This document shows, in pieces, positions 15,816-24,665 of a stretch of DNA of 42,530 nucleotides (its first letter is position 1; each line of letters starts with the position of its first letter). The DNA comes from Caldithrix sp. (GTDB taxonomy: Bacteria > KSB1 > UBA2214 > DYKH01), in contig DYKH01000027.1 in the NCBI GenBank assembly GCA_020722685.1, positions 1-42,530 on the forward strand, in the 5' to 3' direction. The translations under genes were made by a program, and so were the position numbers. The notes under the pieces are model-generated. The model was not told the origin of the DNA. It saw nothing but the letters and a program-made list of their open reading frames with translations, and searched no databases.

Positions 15816-16382
15816 TTAGTTGGTGCCGGTCTTGGCGGTAGTTTTGCTTTGCAGTCCCTTCTCCAGCTCTTCCAAAACTTGGTCGGTCAAATCCGGCTGC
15901 TTGGGGCTGGCGTAGACGATGTTGGCGGCCACAGAATCAAAGATATAGTCAAAACCTTGCTCTTCGCCAATTTTCTTTATTGCAGCATTGATTTTATCAA
16001 TGATCGGCTGCATGATTTCTTCTTGCTTTTTGTAGAGCTCGCCACCTTGTCCGAACTTCTCCGCCTGAAACTTTTGAATTTCCGTGTAAAGCGACTGCAA
16101 CTCCTGCTGCTTCTCTTTCATGCGCTCTTCGCTCAATAACAGCTTTTGGGATTCCAATTGCTCGCCCAGATCCTGAAACTGCTTCTGCTTGGCGCGTGCT
16201 TCCGCCTCCCAATCTTGGCTAATCTTATCCAGTCGCTCTTGCGCATCCTGAGCTTCCTTGTAGGTCGCCATCACCTTCTGCGAATTGATATATCCCAACT
16301 TTTGGGCATGGGCGTTCATGGAAGAGAAACACACAAACAGTGCAATGAGCCACAAAGCTGCTAACCATAATTTTGCTTTCAC
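15816..16382 (-). CDS. ompH: OmpH/Skp family periplasmic chaperone
   Basis: This 188-residue protein is a Skp-type periplasmic chaperone for unfolded outer-membrane proteins. A signal peptide occupies residues 1 to about 26 (hydrophobic core LWLAALWLIALFVCFSS, cleavage after AHA). The mature start QKLGYINSQKVMATY is typical of the family, followed by a long charged coiled coil (about 45-145) and a short C-terminal beta segment. It lies directly downstream of bamA (198 bp gap) and upstream of lpxD, the normal context. The gap holds no additional gene that I can support. Confidence 0.92.
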   Translation of the reverse strand: MKAKLWLAALWLIALFVCFSSMNAHAQKLGYINSQKVMATYKEAQDAQERLDKISQDWEAEARAKQKQFQDLGEQLESQKLLLSEERMKEKQQELQSLYTEIQKFQAEKFGQGGELYKKQEEIMQPIIDKINAAIKKIGEEQGFDYIFDSVAANIVYASPKQPDLTDQVLEELEKGLQSKTTAKTGTN

Positions 16383-16580
16383 GATTGCCTCCTGTTAAGG
16401 GATGGTTGAGTATCAAAGTTCAGATTATTTTTCACGCTCTTGCTTGCAAGAGCCTTAAGGATCACCTTTTGCGACAAAGACCGTTAGCTTATTCTGCTAT
16501 AAGGCCTCCCGTCCCCCTTGCGTTATGTCACCGCGAAATTGACGGTGCTTTCCACTCAAAGTTGCCCTAGTCGCAATTAG

Positions 16581-18893
16581 CTAAAAGCTCCTGCCGAAGA
16601 CAAAGTGCATCTTCCACTTTGGATCCGGATTGCCATAGGCATCTTTACGATCGAAGCCATAGCCATAGTCGAAGCCGATGATGCCGATCATCGGCATAAA
16701 AACCCGTGCGCCGACGCCGAGGGAGCGTCGCATAGTAAAGGGATCGGCGTGCTTGAAATCCGGCCAGATGTTGCCCGCTTCGGCAAACAGCAATCCGAAG
16801 ATGGTCGGATTGGGCGCAATGGGGATGCGCAATTCAGCGGTGTACTTGAGCATGGCCTTCCCACCCGGTTCCACCACTTGGTAGCCCGCCAAGGGGTCTT
16901 CATAGCCGCGCAAAGGAATGGAGCGAGAAAGGCCGTCGCCTCCCATGAAAAAGTACTCCAAGTAGGGAATCTGAGCATTATTGGAAATTCCCTCCATATA
17001 GCCGGCCTGAAAGCTCGAGTACAGCACCAGCTTCCATATCGAAGGCATGAACCAATCCATGCGCAGAATGTGCTTGTGATAATCGACGTTGCCGCCGAGG
17101 AAGGTTCCGGCAAGCTCGGTGGTCAAAGAAAACTCCGATCCGGCGGTGGGGAATTCCGGGCGATCCAGACTGTTGCGGGAGAAGATTTGCGTGATGCTGC
17201 TGCTCAACAGCGGCCACTTTTCCGTTGCAATGCCATTGGGATTGAGGGCAATGATATAATCGTTAAAGTCGGACAAGCTGGTTTCATCGAGCCGATAAAT
17301 CCAATCGCCGCGGAAAAAGTTATCCGGCCAGGTGAAGCGTCGCCCAAGGCGCAAGGACGCACCGCGACTCACCTGCTTATAGCCGATGTAGGTCGCATCG
17401 CGTTTGGTGTCGTAGAGACTGAATCCGGCCAAAGTCGGAGTATCCAGCAGCCAAGGTTCGGTGAAGCTAACGTTGAAGGATCGGTAGTAGCGACCAAAAT
17501 CCCAATTGAACCCCATGGATTGGCCATTTCCGAACAGATTGGCCATGGCCACACCGACGCTGCCGATCATCTTGTCGCGCTCGCTCCAGCCGGCAGACAT
17601 ATTGGCAGTGTCGGTGGACTTTTCTTCTACCTTGAATTCGAGGTCAACCTTTTCCTCATCAATGGGATTAACCTTTGGCTCCACGTTGGCGAAATAATTC
17701 AGCATCCATACGTCGCGTTGGCTACGTTCGAGCAAAGAGCGGTTAAAAGTATCCCCTGGATACACCCGCAATTCCCGGCGGATGACCTTTTCTTTGGTCT
17801 TGGTATTGCCGACAATGTTGATCTCATTGATGCGGGCTTGCTTGCCTTCGGACACAATGAAATGTATGTCGAGCTCATTGTTGGCGTCCATGCTTTCCTG
17901 CGGAGTAGCGGTTGCGTAGATGTAACCGCGGTCATAGTACATGCTGCCGACGCGCTTGAAAATCGCTTCATCCAGCTTTTTCTTGCTGTAAATCTGACCT
18001 TTTTCAAAACCCAGATTAGCGGTCAGTTCCTCAGTAGTAAAAAGCTGGTTGCCTTCCCAGCTTATGTCGCCGAACTTGTATTGCGTACCTTCATTCACCC
18101 AGATGTCGATGAACATATCGTCTTTTTCCGGGCTGTAATAGATGGAGTCTTTCACGACTTCCGCGTCGCGGTAGCCTTCGTTGTGGTAAAACTCGGCTAC
18201 CTTGAGCAAATCTTCTTCATATTCTTTCTTGTCAAAATCGGCGCCGCGCCACCAACGGTCTTCTTTGGTTTTTTTCATCTGCTTGCGCAGCTTGCCATCT
18301 TCAAAAGCGGTATTGTTGAAGAAATTGATTTTCTTGATTTGTACCTTGGAACCTTCGTCAAAGTCGATACGAACCACAACCCGATTGGAATCCACTTTGC
18401 CCGGAACCTGGCTGAACTTGATTTTGGCCAGCAGATAGCCTTTTTCCTTGTATTTGTCCAGCAACTTCGCCTTGGCTCGAGTGAGCAGCGTCGGACTGAC
18501 AACTTGACCGGCATAAAAATTTATGATCTCGTCGATTTCGTCTTGTTTCAGCTTCTTGTTCCCCTGAATTTCTACTTTCTCCAACCTTGGATTTTCTTTG
18601 ACCTTGATGGTCAGATAAACCCCATCAGCAACTTCACGGTCGACGATGATTTGGATGTCCGAAAACAAATCCAATCGCCAAAGCTGGCGAATCGCATCCT
18701 GAACGCCGTCACCGGTTATTTCCGTTCCGGGATTCAGGCCGGAGCTCAGGCGGATCATATTCGCGTCAGTAGATTTATTGCCCTCGACCGAGACTCCCAG
18801 CACTTTGACGGTACGCTTCTGGGCAGCGGCTTCCGGCAATACACCCGCAAAGATGAAAATAAATATGGTCAACGTTGATAATGAACGAAGCAT
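16581..18893 (-). CDS. bamA: Outer membrane protein assembly factor BamA
   Basis: This 770-residue protein is the central Omp85 component that inserts beta-barrel proteins into the outer membrane. It has a signal peptide (to about residue 24, ending AAAQ), five POTRA domains (about 25-420) with recurring patterns such as VEGNKSTDANMIRLSSG, EIQGNKKLKQDEID and NIVGNTKTKEKVIRRELRVY, and a 16-stranded barrel with the lid-locking motif in IPLRGYEDPLAG. It ends with an aromatic residue (HFVFGRSF), the barrel sorting signal. I chose the ATG at 18893, preceded by AGGTG; the frame extends to a TTG at 18920. It sits between tamB and ompH. Confidence 0.95.
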   Translation of the reverse strand: MLRSLSTLTIFIFIFAGVLPEAAAQKRTVKVLGVSVEGNKSTDANMIRLSSGLNPGTEITGDGVQDAIRQLWRLDLFSDIQIIVDREVADGVYLTIKVKENPRLEKVEIQGNKKLKQDEIDEIINFYAGQVVSPTLLTRAKAKLLDKYKEKGYLLAKIKFSQVPGKVDSNRVVVRIDFDEGSKVQIKKINFFNNTAFEDGKLRKQMKKTKEDRWWRGADFDKKEYEEDLLKVAEFYHNEGYRDAEVVKDSIYYSPEKDDMFIDIWVNEGTQYKFGDISWEGNQLFTTEELTANLGFEKGQIYSKKKLDEAIFKRVGSMYYDRGYIYATATPQESMDANNELDIHFIVSEGKQARINEINIVGNTKTKEKVIRRELRVYPGDTFNRSLLERSQRDVWMLNYFANVEPKVNPIDEEKVDLEFKVEEKSTDTANMSAGWSERDKMIGSVGVAMANLFGNGQSMGFNWDFGRYYRSFNVSFTEPWLLDTPTLAGFSLYDTKRDATYIGYKQVSRGASLRLGRRFTWPDNFFRGDWIYRLDETSLSDFNDYIIALNPNGIATEKWPLLSSSITQIFSRNSLDRPEFPTAGSEFSLTTELAGTFLGGNVDYHKHILRMDWFMPSIWKLVLYSSFQAGYMEGISNNAQIPYLEYFFMGGDGLSRSIPLRGYEDPLAGYQVVEPGGKAMLKYTAELRIPIAPNPTIFGLLFAEAGNIWPDFKHADPFTMRRSLGVGARVFMPMIGIIGFDYGYGFDRKDAYGNPDPKWKMHFVFGRSF

Positions 18894-18927
18894 TCTTTCA
18901 CACCTGCTTTCGATTTTCAAGGCGCCA

Positions 18928-18956
18928 AATGTAACAATTTTTGGCCTTTTTGTAAA
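18928..18956 (-). promoter_or_regulatory. Possible promoter upstream of bamA
   Basis: The minus strand has TTTACA, a 17-bp spacer and TACATT, ending 35 bp before the bamA start. The rest of the 348-bp tamB-bamA gap (18894-19241) shows no gene. A separate promoter here would allow bamA-ompH-lpx expression independent of uppS and tamB. Confidence 0.3.
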
Positions 18957-19241
18957 GAAAAAATGTGCCCCACGGGTAATAGCTCACTTACAGGGCGCAA
19001 GTGAGGCAATCTCGTTCCCAAACTGAGTGAGGTTTTGCCCCCCGCTGCTTTCAGACAACTAGGCCATCGCGGCGCCTAAGCAGCATCCTCGCTGTCTCCA
19101 CCCTATTAGGCGTCGAACTATACCAGTTTCGCTCGTTGTGAAAAGAAGATTCATCATGGCGGCAAAGGGGCTTTTCATTTCGTCGAACCTAAACTGATAA
19201 ATCTGACCGGGTGATTTCCCACCTTGCCGCTTCCGGCGGAG

Positions 19242-22200
19242 CTAAAAAGGAAACCAATGGCGCAAGACGACTCTTTTGTCGTCCCTGTTGTACAACATCA
19301 AACTATCATAGTCATACTCAAGTTCCAGAAGAATTTGTGGATTGATGCGGTATTCCAACCCCAGGACATGGTGCAGCCCTACACCCTTTTGCTTGTAGCG
19401 GTAGTAAATGCCGGCTTCGACCTGAGCGGTGTATTGGAGAAAAAACCGATCGGCCAGGTACTTTCCCAAAATGAGCCGGGTGCTTCGCAGCAATGCCAGC
19501 CGACTGGAAAGCTCGTAGTTATTGCTCATGTTCAAAGCAAGCAGATTTCTGGTGAACCGGGAGCTAAAGCGGACATAGTCCAAACCGAACAGTTGTTCCA
19601 GCTTGCGCTCCATCGGGCGGTACAAAGGCCGGAAGATAAGGTTCTCCGTACTAATGCCAATGGCATCCACCGCTTTCGTCTGCAGCGTCTCGGTGGAGTA
19701 ACCCAAAGAAGCTAAAATTTGCGCTTCAGTGGTTCCCAGATTGGGATTGTCAGTGGTCACTTTGAAACGGATTTCATCAAAGCGTCCTCGGGCTTTTTCC
19801 TGACGAACCAGGTCGTCCACCGGCTGATTGTCCATGGTTTCATCGACGGTTTGGAGGGTGATGATCACTTGCGACGGAATGCCGGTTGAATCGGATACGG
19901 TGGTCACCCCCCGGCCGTAAACCACCGGGATAATGGTGTTGCGATCGAACTGCACGCCGGCTTCCTCCACGCGAAAATCCATATCCAAATACTCCACGTG
20001 ACCGGTGGCGCAGCGTGCTTCGCCCTGGATGCGGAAGCTTGAGTCAGCAAGCTGTCCACTAAAATCCAACCCGCCGTATTGGTCATCAATCAGCAAGTCG
20101 ACGTAGACTTTGTCCAAAGCGCCGGGCAAAGTTTTCACGTACCGCACGTCCTTGGCGGCAAAGGCAAAAACGTCCCATTCGATGCGCCAAAGGAGATCGT
20201 GGACGAATTCGTTGATGGGTTGGTCCGACACCTCCATCGGGTACATCAGCTCGACTCCATAGAGATTGACCCTCCCTCGGACCAGCGGCCGCTCGGCGGG
20301 TCCGGCGAAATAGAATTTTTCTTCCGCATTGCGCCCAATAAACTCTGCGTGACCAAAAACCCCTTTCTCCTGGAGTCCGACTACGTTCAAAGGAACACCG
20401 CGCTCCGAAGTCTCTAACATGGTCACCCCGAAATTAAAACCAGAACCGTGAAGCACGAGGTTTTCCATTGGCCGGGCAGCCAATTCGTCATCCGCGAGAG
20501 TATTGGAGATTCTGAACCAGTCACCGCCCATTTTGCCCTGCAAATCGAGAACGTGGACGAATTGCTCTGCCGACTCAAATTCGATCCGACCTCTGGCTTC
20601 CGTCACGATGGGGACGACAGATTGAAACTCCATCCGTCCGTCGTGAAAAGATAGGCTCGCCTCCTCCAAGGTAGGGTTGGTCAGCGTTCCGGATAACCGG
20701 GCGGAAAGGACGCCGGCGCTGGAACTGTTGCCGAAATAATCCACGATGTCATGCAAAATGACGAGAAAGTTGCCTTTGCCATCCAATTGTAATCTAAGAC
20801 TATCTTCGCTGCTCAGCGGAATAAAGCCGGAGCCGACGATCTCAAACTCATTCTGGCGGGAAATGCGCAGCCGGCTCAAATCTACCGCCGGGTACTCGGG
20901 CCAGTCCTGCACATTCTTGGCTTCACGCTCGCCGAGGCGCATCTCTAATTCGTCGAAAGGAACAGCAAAGACGGAGCCTTGTTTGATGGCGCAAAAGCCC
21001 ACAATCTGCGGTCGCAACAAAGGGCCGATCACCTTCAAGTCGACCAAGGAACGGCCGGTGAAATAGTTATGCTTTTCTCCTAAGGCAGCGGCCAAGGCTT
21101 TTATGTCAAAACCGGCGCCTTTGACGGAAAAATCCAGGCTATCCTGCGGCAGATGATAGTTACCGCTTGCATAAAGCAAAGTGGCCTCGGAAGAATTGAG
21201 ACTAAATTTCTCGATGGAAAACACACCGTCTTGGTAATGAAAGCTCATTTCACTGCCGTAAGGCCCGACTTGATTGTAAAACATGTCATCTGCTTGCAGG
21301 TTACCAGTCAAGACGGGATTCTGTTTCGTCCCGGCGATCTCGATCCTTCCGTCGAGATTCCCAGTGCAGACGAGATCGGGAGAAATGAGAAACGACGTCA
21401 GCTTGAAATCATTGATCGAGAGTTTGCCGGCAAGGCTGTCCACCCCGGAACCGGTCGCTTTCATGGCAAAAGCAGCGGACATCTCGTGTCCCAAGTCGAG
21501 ATCGCTCAAAACGAAGCTTTCCTGATCCTTTTTGAAAGAAAAATGGCCGGTGAGCTCTTTGTCGCCAATCGGGTACAACCAGATGTGGCCTGTACCATGT
21601 ACACCTTGACGGTCGCGTTTTACCTCGGCTTGCAACACGGCCAAATCGGACTTGGAATCGGCCGGTCGTTTTCTTTTGATTTCCACGCCCGTAGAAAATT
21701 CACCGGGCTTCCCTCGTATGTTGGCGTACAGAGCAAGATTCTCCGTAAATTCCGGCTCGAAGGGCAGTTTCCATAGAATACACGGCAGCCTTTCGATGTT
21801 TTCAAACCGCAAGGCAAATTTTGGCGAAGCGCCGGCAAAATCAAAGTATCCGGTGAGACTGGGCAGGCCATTTCCACCACCGCCCAAAAACGTGATCGAG
21901 CTGTTCTGCACGCTGAGCTGAGTGGTTAGTTGCAAAGAATCAGCGGGGTGGGCAAACAACTTGGCGGTCAGGTCACCGGTGAGTAGCGGATTGGCCAAGG
22001 CACCGGAAATCCGCCCAGAAAAGGCCGTTTTGCAGGCGAGCAGGCTTTCGGCAGCGAAGGGTCGCAGCAAGGATGCGATATCGCCCGTCATTGAGATCGA
22101 GCCGGAAACTGTCGGAGTTAAGTCAGAAAAATCTATTTCACCCGAGTAAGCAAAATTGTTCTGCGCCGTGGTAGCCGTACAGCGACTGATCGTGAGCCTT

Positions 22201-23408
22201 TGGTTTTGATACGAGGAGGAGAAATGGATCCGGCGCAGAGAAAGGGCGTTCAGCCAAATATAGCGGGAAGAAAAATCAGCGTCCAGACGAATGTCATTGA
22301 TAGGACCGTGAATTTTGAGAAGAACGTCGGCTTGTCCAGCACAGTTGCCTTTGAGTCTCTTGCCGCACCAGGAGGCAAACGACGCCACATTCAATTGCGG
22401 ACAATGGGCTTCGAGCGCCAGGACCGGATTGGAAAGATCGGAGATGGAGCCGGCAAGCGACAAAGGCGAGTCGTTGACCAGCAGCGAACATTGTGCAAGT
22501 TGCAGGTGCCAATCTCTAATGTCGGCTTTGACATTGATGTCTTCCAGATCGACCATACCGTTGCGCAGTTGCGCCGAAGCCTGAGTAATGCTCAGCTCGC
22601 CGTCCAGCTTCAATTCCCGACTGCCCTGTCCCACGGCCGCTAAATCGAAAAAGGCGTTCAATCTTCCGTCAACAAAACGGAGCATCTCCGGCATGAGCAC
22701 CGGGATATGGTCTTTGAGATTATAGTTTTTTAGGCTGACCTGCACATGTCTTATTAATCCTGTGGTCGCATCGGCCTCACAGGTGATCAATAGATTTTTA
22801 TCGCGGGAATCGAATACCTTTCCCGACAGGCGCATGCCGGTCGATTCAGAACCATCCGGAGTGAGCGAGCCTTCAACGGCATTGGCAACTCGCGTGAGGC
22901 GATTGCCAGGTTCCTGAAAAAACATCTCACCATCCTTGATGGAAAGCCGGCGTAGGAACTTGAGCCAAGTAGCTTTTTGCCCATAGGCCTTGATGGCCCC
23001 CAAACGAAGACCGCCGTGAGAAAAATCGGTTTCCGCCGCTTGCAGAGAGTCGCTGCCCAGCGAGATGATGAGACGCGGATTGACCAGCAGAACGTCCTGG
23101 AAAATTGCCTTGGGATCAAAACCTTTGCCTAAAAGCCGGAATGGGTCAAAACCGATACGCAAATCTTCGACATAGAGAAAGAGCCTGTGATTCGGCAAAC
23201 GAAGGGTGACTTTCTCCAAATGGATATTGCTCAGGCTAATTCGCGCCCGACCAATATTGCAGTCCTCGCCCAAGAAGGGCCGCACTTCTGTCAGGATGAA
23301 GTCGCGAATCCTTTCGTTGGCCTTGAATAGGCGCCATCCGTGGATAAGCGAGACGATGCCGATTAAGAGGAGAGAGAATACAAACAATATCCAACGTCGT
23401 GTTCGCAC
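19242..23408 (-). CDS. tamB: TamB-like translocation/assembly module protein (DUF490, AsmA-like)
   Basis: This 1388-residue protein has one N-terminal transmembrane helix (about 7-25), then a very long repetitive beta-rich region of AsmA/TamB type, and a C-terminal DUF490 domain from roughly residue 1050 (VYVDLLIDDQYGGLDFSGQL, VQFDRNTIIPVVYGRGVTTV). The end contains beta-strand-like stretches and finishes in VVLRHWFPF, compatible with outer-membrane contact. Such bridge-like proteins are linked to lipid transport between membranes and to assembly of some outer-membrane proteins. The apparent start is GTG with a weak ribosome site. It is next to bamA, which stands where tamA would be in proteobacteria, so the product may work with BamA itself. 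Detailed role is inferred. Confidence 0.88.
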   Translation of the reverse strand: MRTRRWILFVFSLLLIGIVSLIHGWRLFKANERIRDFILTEVRPFLGEDCNIGRARISLSNIHLEKVTLRLPNHRLFLYVEDLRIGFDPFRLLGKGFDPKAIFQDVLLVNPRLIISLGSDSLQAAETDFSHGGLRLGAIKAYGQKATWLKFLRRLSIKDGEMFFQEPGNRLTRVANAVEGSLTPDGSESTGMRLSGKVFDSRDKNLLITCEADATTGLIRHVQVSLKNYNLKDHIPVLMPEMLRFVDGRLNAFFDLAAVGQGSRELKLDGELSITQASAQLRNGMVDLEDINVKADIRDWHLQLAQCSLLVNDSPLSLAGSISDLSNPVLALEAHCPQLNVASFASWCGKRLKGNCAGQADVLLKIHGPINDIRLDADFSSRYIWLNALSLRRIHFSSSYQNQRLTISRCTATTAQNNFAYSGEIDFSDLTPTVSGSISMTGDIASLLRPFAAESLLACKTAFSGRISGALANPLLTGDLTAKLFAHPADSLQLTTQLSVQNSSITFLGGGGNGLPSLTGYFDFAGASPKFALRFENIERLPCILWKLPFEPEFTENLALYANIRGKPGEFSTGVEIKRKRPADSKSDLAVLQAEVKRDRQGVHGTGHIWLYPIGDKELTGHFSFKKDQESFVLSDLDLGHEMSAAFAMKATGSGVDSLAGKLSINDFKLTSFLISPDLVCTGNLDGRIEIAGTKQNPVLTGNLQADDMFYNQVGPYGSEMSFHYQDGVFSIEKFSLNSSEATLLYASGNYHLPQDSLDFSVKGAGFDIKALAAALGEKHNYFTGRSLVDLKVIGPLLRPQIVGFCAIKQGSVFAVPFDELEMRLGEREAKNVQDWPEYPAVDLSRLRISRQNEFEIVGSGFIPLSSEDSLRLQLDGKGNFLVILHDIVDYFGNSSSAGVLSARLSGTLTNPTLEEASLSFHDGRMEFQSVVPIVTEARGRIEFESAEQFVHVLDLQGKMGGDWFRISNTLADDELAARPMENLVLHGSGFNFGVTMLETSERGVPLNVVGLQEKGVFGHAEFIGRNAEEKFYFAGPAERPLVRGRVNLYGVELMYPMEVSDQPINEFVHDLLWRIEWDVFAFAAKDVRYVKTLPGALDKVYVDLLIDDQYGGLDFSGQLADSSFRIQGEARCATGHVEYLDMDFRVEEAGVQFDRNTIIPVVYGRGVTTVSDSTGIPSQVIITLQTVDETMDNQPVDDLVRQEKARGRFDEIRFKVTTDNPNLGTTEAQILASLGYSTETLQTKAVDAIGISTENLIFRPLYRPMERKLEQLFGLDYVRFSSRFTRNLLALNMSNNYELSSRLALLRSTRLILGKYLADRFFLQYTAQVEAGIYYRYKQKGVGLHHVLGLEYRINPQILLELEYDYDSLMLYNRDDKRVVLRHWFPF

Positions 23409-23456
23409 AGGTCAGAAAGTCTTGGAAAAGTCCGGTTGATATTGAGTCATGAAGAC

Positions 23457-23480
23457 GAAAAAGGCGGTTATACCCGCCCG
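23457..23480 (-). terminator. Putative Rho-independent terminator between uppS and tamB
   Basis: On the minus strand GGCGG, a 6-base loop and CCGCC are followed by TTTTT. The stem is only 5 bp, so it may be partial. A second hairpin (23503-23525, GCAAAACC / GGTTTTTGC on the plus strand) lies beside it without a T-run. This suggests that uppS and tamB may not be strictly cotranscribed. Confidence 0.5.
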
Positions 23481-23597
23481 ATACGCACTTGGGAAACTTG
23501 ATGCAAAACCTGCGGAGGTTTTTGCAAAGCATGTACTAATCTTTTTGGGGCGCAATTCGGCCGCTGATCGTGAGTGTGCAAGTTCTCTAAGATGGGT

Positions 23598-24365
23598 TCA
23601 CTTGACCTGCTCACTCACCTTACCGAAGCGTCGTTCCCTGCGTTGGTAGTTCTCGATCGCCGCCAAAAAGTCATCGTGGCGAAAGTCCGGCCACAGCGTG
23701 TCAGTAATAAACAACTCGGTGTAAGCAAGCTGCCAGAGCAGAAAATTGCTAATACGCATTTCACCGCTGGTACGAATCAACAGGTCGGGATCGCCGATGG
23801 GCTTGGTTTGCATCTGTTCGCTGATCAGCTTTTCGTCGATGGCATCCAAAGCCAACGATCCTTGTAACACTTGCTCGCAAATATTCTTCACGGCCTGAAC
23901 GATCTCGCGCCTGGCGCTATAACTCAGCGCCAAGTTGACCACCAAGCCGGTGTTCTTACTCAAACGTTGAATGGTATTCTGAACCCCAAGGCGCGGCGTA
24001 AGCGGCAAGGCATCGATGTCGCCAATAACCATCAAGCGAACGTTCTGCCGATCCAGCTCATCCACTTCTTTCTTGATGGTGCGCACCAGCAGGGACATTA
24101 AGGCAGAAACCTCGCTCTTGGGTCGGGCCCAGTTTTCCGATGAAAAGGTGTACAGGGTCAGCGCTTTGATACCCAAAGCGCCGGCGGCCTCGACGACTGC
24201 CCGCACCGACTCTATCCCAGCCTTGTGACCTTCGATTCGGGCAAGGCCCCGAGACTTGGCCCATCTTCCGTTGCCATCCATGATCACGGCCACATGCTGA
24301 GGAAGGTTGCCGTAGCTCTTGATACGATTTATTCTTGCTTCGTCCAACACTTTTGTCTTTGCCAC
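23598..24365 (-). CDS. uppS: Isoprenyl transferase (undecaprenyl diphosphate synthase)
   Basis: This 255-residue cis-prenyltransferase builds the C55 carrier lipid for peptidoglycan and O-antigen from FPP and IPP. Conserved region I is HVAVIMDGNGRWAKSRG, with catalytic Asp30. It is followed by GHKAGIESVR, YTFSSENWARPKSEV, the RLMVIGD segment, and region V DLLIRTSGEMRISNFLLWQL and YTELFITDTLWPDF. The apparent start is GTG at 24365; a GTG five codons later, with AGAGGTG upstream, is also possible. It opens the envelope cluster. The partner gene cdsA, usual downstream of uppS, is not in this window. Confidence 0.95.
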   Translation of the reverse strand: MAKTKVLDEARINRIKSYGNLPQHVAVIMDGNGRWAKSRGLARIEGHKAGIESVRAVVEAAGALGIKALTLYTFSSENWARPKSEVSALMSLLVRTIKKEVDELDRQNVRLMVIGDIDALPLTPRLGVQNTIQRLSKNTGLVVNLALSYSARREIVQAVKNICEQVLQGSLALDAIDEKLISEQMQTKPIGDPDLLIRTSGEMRISNFLLWQLAYTELFITDTLWPDFRHDDFLAAIENYQRRERRFGKVSEQVK

Positions 24366-24483
24366 CTCTGTTTTAGCGGAACGAAAGTAAATGAAACCCG
24401 ACTTAAAAGCAAGCTAAATCTCCAGCAAGGCTGGGTCATTTCTGTAACAAAACGGCGTACATATTTAGCCAACTGAATAATTG

Positions 24484-24579
24484 TGTCATTTCGAACGGAG
24501 TGAGAAATCTGGGAGCAACGAATTCGTACAACCACGCAGATTCGGAAGTGACAGATTCCTCCCTCCGGTCGGAATGACA
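24484..24579. repeat. 96-bp MITE-like imperfect inverted repeat
   Basis: The ends 24484-24510 and 24553-24579 are inverted copies of about 27 bp with around 80 percent identity (TGTCATTTCGAACGGAGTGA against TGTCATTCCGACCGGAGGGA). They carry the TGTCATTYCG...GAATCT pattern seen in dispersed bacterial intergenic repeats. The element sits between uppS and the TPR gene terminator. The 24366-24665 interval holds no gene, only this repeat and the terminator. Confidence 0.6.
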
Positions 24580-24616
24580 GGCTTTGGTTCAGACGACTAA
24601 ACTCTTACAAAACGGC

Positions 24617-24644
24617 AAAAAAAAGCCCCACAAACCTGCGGGGC
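24617..24644 (-). terminator. Rho-independent terminator of the TPR lipoprotein gene
   Basis: The minus strand has GCCCCGCA and TGTGGGGC pairing over 8 bp (one G-U), directly followed by eight T residues. It starts 22 bp after the TPR gene stop. It marks the end of that transcript, so uppS must be transcribed from a downstream promoter. Confidence 0.9.
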
Positions 24645-24665
24645 CTGGTCGCAGAACCATGACTT

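Noticed and set aside
16605..18878. Long open frame of 757 codons on the plus strand opposite bamA
   Set aside because: It lies entirely antisense to bamA, has no recognisable domain, no ribosome site and a composition that mirrors the real gene; a shadow frame.
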